A DNA stretch of 64,000 nt from Symbiodinium natans (taxonomy: Eukaryota > Sar > Dinophyceae > Suessiales > Symbiodiniaceae). The notes below the pieces were generated by a model. That model worked only from the letters and a program-made list of their open reading frames with translations, made no database searches and was not told where the DNA came from. The translations under genes were made by a program, and so were the position numbers. Location of the stretch: positions 347,501 through 411,500 of the forward strand of contig CAJNDS010002181.1 of assembly GCA_905221605.1 (NCBI GenBank), read 5' to 3'. Below, piece after piece: positions 61,286 through 64,000 of this stretch. Numbering within the stretch: the stretch's first letter is position 1; every line of letters starts with the position of its first letter.

Positions 61286-61606
61286 TTATATTATTTCTGC
61301 TATTATATTTTTTAATTCTTGTTGTTTTTTCATAAGTTCCTCTTTTGTTCTTACTGGCATCATTGGACGCTCTAATTGTCTGTTAACATCATCCAGTTGA
61401 CCCTGATAAAGACTCTTCTTCTGACGTTGCACCCAGTCATTACGCAAAGCAACATTTTTACCTCTATTTTCTGCTTCTTCAATTCTTAGTTTCATATCTT
61501 CAATTTGCTTCCTCCGACTGGCAACACCAAAAGTATCACTAGTATCATAGTATTGCTCTACTTGGGGTGCTCTACGAAATTCTGGTTTGCTCTTAAAAAT
61601 ACTCAT
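61286..61606 (-). CDS. Small coiled-coil hypothetical protein
   Basis: 106 residues starting MSIFKSKPEFRRAPQVEQYY. Residues about 32-60 and 84-106 are heptad-like helices (RRKQIEDMKLRIEEAENRG; KEELMKKQQELKNIIAEII). The start sits in a TTAATAATGAG context shared with other late-position genes, and the stop is 10 bp from the preceding frame. No family recognised. Possibly a capsid cement or assembly protein (weak inference). Confidence 0.55.
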   Translation of the reverse strand: MSIFKSKPEFRRAPQVEQYYDTSDTFGVASRRKQIEDMKLRIEEAENRGKNVALRNDWVQRQKKSLYQGQLDDVNRQLERPMMPVRTKEELMKKQQELKNIIAEII

Positions 61607-61643
61607 TATTAATAATATTTAGATTAAAAATATTATTAATAAT
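61605..61643. promoter_or_regulatory. Inverted repeat over a start codon
   Basis: 16-bp perfect arms ATTATTAATAATATTT and complement with a 7-nt loop, spanning the start of the 106-aa gene and reaching the stop of the 205-aa gene. It may end one transcript and start the next. Confidence 0.5.
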
Positions 61644-62260
61644 CAAAACATTTTTGACTTAAAACTGTTTATTTTTTGCATATGTTCCTCTCGTTTTGCT
61701 CTTCTTATTTCTTTATAAGATGCCTCTAATAATTCTCTTGCTGTTGGTTGCCTTGGCACTTCTTCCATTCTAACAGGCTTTGCTTTTGTTTTTGCTTCAA
61801 TGGGATCGGAATATTGCACAACTTCATTTATTTTAGGTTGTTCTTGCTTTACATATTTTGCTTTAATCTCTTCCTCTATCTCTTTTCTTAGCTTCTGCTC
61901 AACTTTTGACCCATAACTTGCCTTTTGCTTATTTACTGGTAATGTTTCTGTTGGTTGCCCCTTACAATAATGTGGGTGGGTGTTTCTTAGAGATTTGGGT
62001 AGCATCTTTTTATTACAGGCTTCACACTCAACCAGTTCCACAACTTTAACGCTTCTGGCTAGTTTCTTTGGTTGTGCTTTAGGTTTTGCTTTTGCTGTTG
62101 GTTGTGTCTCTTCTTTGTTTTCTTCAACAGGTGCTGTTGTTGTCTCTTCTTGTTTGATTGGTTCAGTGGGTTCTTCTTCATTGGTTGTTTCAATAATTTC
62201 ATTTGCTACTGGTTCGGTTGCTTCTTCAGTTTTAACTTCGGTAACTTCCTCACTGCTCAT
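61643..62260 (-). CDS. Hypothetical protein with CCHC-type zinc finger
   Basis: 205 residues. Residues 1-68 are Glu/Thr/Pro-rich and disordered. A zinc-finger-like motif follows (C79, C82, H95, C99; ECEACNKKMLPKSLRNTHPH), then a Lys-rich helical tail ending KINSFKSKMF. The motif resembles single C2HC fingers in replication or packaging proteins of Polinton-like viruses, but I cannot assign it. The start has the TAATAATGAGC context with TCTAGAC upstream. It lies in the structural block. Confidence 0.6.
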   Translation of the reverse strand: MSSEEVTEVKTEEATEPVANEIIETTNEEEPTEPIKQEETTTAPVEENKEETQPTAKAKPKAQPKKLARSVKVVELVECEACNKKMLPKSLRNTHPHYCKGQPTETLPVNKQKASYGSKVEQKLRKEIEEEIKAKYVKQEQPKINEVVQYSDPIEAKTKAKPVRMEEVPRQPTARELLEASYKEIRRAKREEHMQKINSFKSKMF

Positions 62261-62297
62261 TATTAGTATAGTCTAGATTTTTCTATTTAGATATTAA

Positions 62298-63134
62298 TTA
62301 TCCCCTGAAAAATGTTAAGGTAAATGAGATGTCCACCCCATTTAAATTTATAACTTGGTTAAGATGGTTGGTTAATCTGAAATTTAGCCTTCTTAATAAT
62401 TTGTTAGAGACATCAATATAATCAACACTGCTTAGCTCATTATCATTTATAACGCCAAGATATGGAACTGTTACGTTTATTTTCTTTACTATTGATGAGT
62501 TACCTGCTACTGTTAATTGGTTGTAGTTGCTAATTTCGTTACAATGTAAATACAAACTCTTGAAGGGGACAAGGTCAACAAAGTTTGTAGTGTAAGGTGC
62601 CACATTAGTATACGCATCAGTTGCTGGTGTTGTGTTACCGATTACTCTGTTTATTGAACCTAAATTATTAACGTCAACAGGGTCTGAAAATGAACCAGCT
62701 AATGGTGCTATTTCCCCATCAGTAAGAAGAACAAAAATAACAGTTGCATAATTAGAGCTGACTGTAAACTTATTAGTTGATGTGTTGTAACTTAAAGAAT
62801 ATGTGTTAGGTCTGTCCCCTGTATCAACCAGTAAGTTAATTGCAATTTGTATTGTTTGTGCTAAATCAACCGCTGTGTAATTGCCTTCCGGGATTGTTAC
62901 TTTACGATAAGTAATACCTGCTATGACACCTGGAGGAATAACTTGATGCATCCAATAAATATTGTTATTTGTGCTGTTTATTGAATACCAAGAATGGGGA
63001 ATGCTTACCTCATGTATTTGACATAGCATATTGTCCTCTAACTGAACTGTTTCAGGTAAATCAATAGTAAATTCCGATGGTGTACCACTCACTTTATAAC
63101 TGCTATCAATATAAACCTTTTTGAACTTGAGCAT
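62298..63134 (-). CDS. Penton-like minor capsid protein (putative)
   Basis: 278 residues. The N-terminus FKKVYIDSSYKVSGTPSEFT leads into IDLPETVQLEDNMLCQIHEV and SIPHSWYSIN, then a series of beta strands to a C-terminal VDISFTLTFFRG. This layout resembles small single-jelly-roll proteins encoded by Polinton-like elements and taken to be pentons. There is no enzyme motif or transmembrane segment. It is too short for a double-jelly-roll major capsid protein, which I do not see in the window. It is divergent with the lipase-like gene (39 bp between starts). The call rests on fold pattern and context. Confidence 0.55.
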   Translation of the reverse strand: MLKFKKVYIDSSYKVSGTPSEFTIDLPETVQLEDNMLCQIHEVSIPHSWYSINSTNNNIYWMHQVIPPGVIAGITYRKVTIPEGNYTAVDLAQTIQIAINLLVDTGDRPNTYSLSYNTSTNKFTVSSNYATVIFVLLTDGEIAPLAGSFSDPVDVNNLGSINRVIGNTTPATDAYTNVAPYTTNFVDLVPFKSLYLHCNEISNYNQLTVAGNSSIVKKINVTVPYLGVINDNELSSVDYIDVSNKLLRRLNFRLTNHLNQVINLNGVDISFTLTFFRG

Positions 63135-63173
63135 TATTATTTAACTGACAAAATAATTTTATAAGTTAATTAT

Positions 63174-63815
63174 ATGCATAAACATAAACGAGGAAATGAA
63201 GGAATACCATACGAAGCACCTAACACAAGAAATAGAATTAATAACGAAGTTAGGGAAGAATTAGCAGGAACTGAAACCTTTTTGACTGATACTCAAGGTT
63301 TGCGGTTGGCATACGCCAACCCTAACAGGATTTATAGAAATGGTAGTCAATTATACATAGCAGGAACAAAAGACCCCATTGATTTTTATGATGATTTAAA
63401 ATTACCGTTTTACCAGACGAGAAACACGAAAAGATACAAAGATGTTGATAAGTTTATAAAAGACGATGCTATTGAAATTGACGGTAAAAAACATTATGGT
63501 GTTACCGATATTATTTCACATTCATTAGGTTCAGCAGTAGGACAGCAGATAAATAATGATTATGGTAATATTTTCAGAAGTCGCAGTTATGGGTCTCCTT
63601 TTGTATCAGGACAAAGTCCAAGTGAGACAGGGACAAATCTAAGAATACGAAAAGCAGGAGACCCAGTTAGTATGTTTGATAGTGGCAGTTTAACATTAAA
63701 CAGGGGAACTTTAAATCCTCTTGATAATCATAGTTATGCTGATATTGCTAATGTTCATAATAAGGCAGGTAATTTACCTATAACACAAGAGGAGTTTTTA
63801 CAGCAGTTTGAATAA
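63174..63815 (+). CDS. Lipase-like alpha/beta hydrolase
   Basis: 213 residues. The nucleophile elbow SHSLGSA places the catalytic serine at S117, D163 lies in KAGDPVSMFD and H186 in LDNHSYAD, the order and spacing of class-3 lipases. YGSPFV (139-144) matches the strand after the elbow. The family hydrolyses acyl esters of lipids. No signal peptide. In a virus it could act on host membranes during entry or exit (inference). It is divergent from the penton-like gene. At 213 aa it is short for the family, with a minimal lid. Confidence 0.7.
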   Translation: MHKHKRGNEGIPYEAPNTRNRINNEVREELAGTETFLTDTQGLRLAYANPNRIYRNGSQLYIAGTKDPIDFYDDLKLPFYQTRNTKRYKDVDKFIKDDAIEIDGKKHYGVTDIISHSLGSAVGQQINNDYGNIFRSRSYGSPFVSGQSPSETGTNLRIRKAGDPVSMFDSGSLTLNRGTLNPLDNHSYADIANVHNKAGNLPITQEEFLQQFE

Positions 63816-63834
63816 AATATAGATTATATTAATA

Positions 63835-64000
63835 ATGTTTGCATTCAAATCATCATCATACGAGAAGATGGAGAAACAACCGAAGGATAAAAAATTTAAA
63901 CAGAACAGCTACGAAGAGATACGTAAGTTAGTTGAAGATAATGAGGGGAATGACGTAGTAAAAGAAGTTAAGAACAAAAAGAAAAATAATAAAGAAATTT
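63835..64000 (+). CDS. Start of a further gene, cut by the window edge
   Basis: 55 codons open to the edge, starting MFAFKSSSYEKMEKQPKDKK and very Lys-rich. The ATTAATAATG start context matches other genes of the element, and it follows the lipase-like gene by 19 bp. Too little to identify. Confidence 0.55.
   Translation, partial: MFAFKSSSYEKMEKQPKDKKFKQNSYEEIRKLVEDNEGNDVVKEVKNKKKNNKEI

Noticed and set aside
61980-62276. Plus-strand Cys/Phe/Ser-rich frames
   Set aside because: Antisense to the zinc-finger protein; hydrophobic composition is an artefact of Glu/Lys codons read backwards.
62298-63134. Major capsid protein
   Set aside because: At 278 aa it is too short for a double jelly-roll; penton-like is the better fit.

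Overview
ORGANISM. The window looks like nuclear DNA of a protist, most likely a dinoflagellate (inference). Bases 1 to about 53,400 are GC-rich and saturated with short interstitial arrays of the heptamer TTTAGGG/CCCTAAA. Between these arrays lie short unique segments that read as tiny exons, many with GC or GA in place of GT at the donor site. Non-GT donors, AGG at both intron ends and TTTAGGG telomeres are all known from dinoflagellates. The last 10.6 kb (about 53,410 to the right edge) is AT-rich, gene-dense and intron-free, and is a different kind of DNA: an integrated Polinton-like virus or large DNA transposon.

LAYOUT. 1-9.4 kb: telomere-like repeats, hairpin MITE-like elements, a glycosyltransferase-8-like fragment (about 4.65-4.85 kb) and several exon-like segments of uncertain strand. 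9.5-11.2 kb: an ankyrin-repeat gene (minus) with a recent in-frame 450-bp duplication. 11.3-16.1 kb: microsatellites, a foldback array of XhoI-centred palindromes (13.75-14.63 kb) and a satellite of about 90 bp (14.75-16.1 kb). 16.4-49.5 kb: a long run of 40-170 bp exon-like segments, mostly minus strand, separated by 0.5-2 kb introns filled with telomere-like repeats and hairpin elements. One exon carries the GLYAAGE motif of fumarate-reductase-type flavoproteins; the others I cannot name. 49.9-52.7 kb: two plus-strand genes, one with an internal ubiquitin-like LRLRGG and a 21-bp coding minisatellite broken by a 5-bp loss. 53.0-53.4 kb: a duplicated 62-bp segment beside the boundary of the viral element.

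VIRAL ELEMENT. From left to right it holds a small Cys-rich protein, a retroviral-type (rve) integrase, a 1,294-aa fusion of a family-B-like DNA polymerase core with an SF1 helicase and a C-terminal zinc ribbon, a small basic protein, two related proteins of unknown role, a small coiled-coil protein, a zinc-finger protein, a penton-like capsid protein, a lipase-like hydrolase and the start of another gene. The major capsid protein, packaging ATPase, protease and right terminal repeat are not in the window and may lie beyond it. A near-identical 40-bp promoter-like block precedes the polymerase-helicase and Cys-rich genes, and a shorter version precedes the small basic gene on the opposite strand. 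This suggests a coordinated early class distinct from the structural genes.

MAIN OBSERVATION. In the host part, exon-like segments very often have CCCTAAA arrays on their left and TTTAGGG arrays on their right. Each intron therefore starts with TTTAGGG and ends with CCCTAAA on either strand: the introns are bounded by inverted telomere-like repeats.
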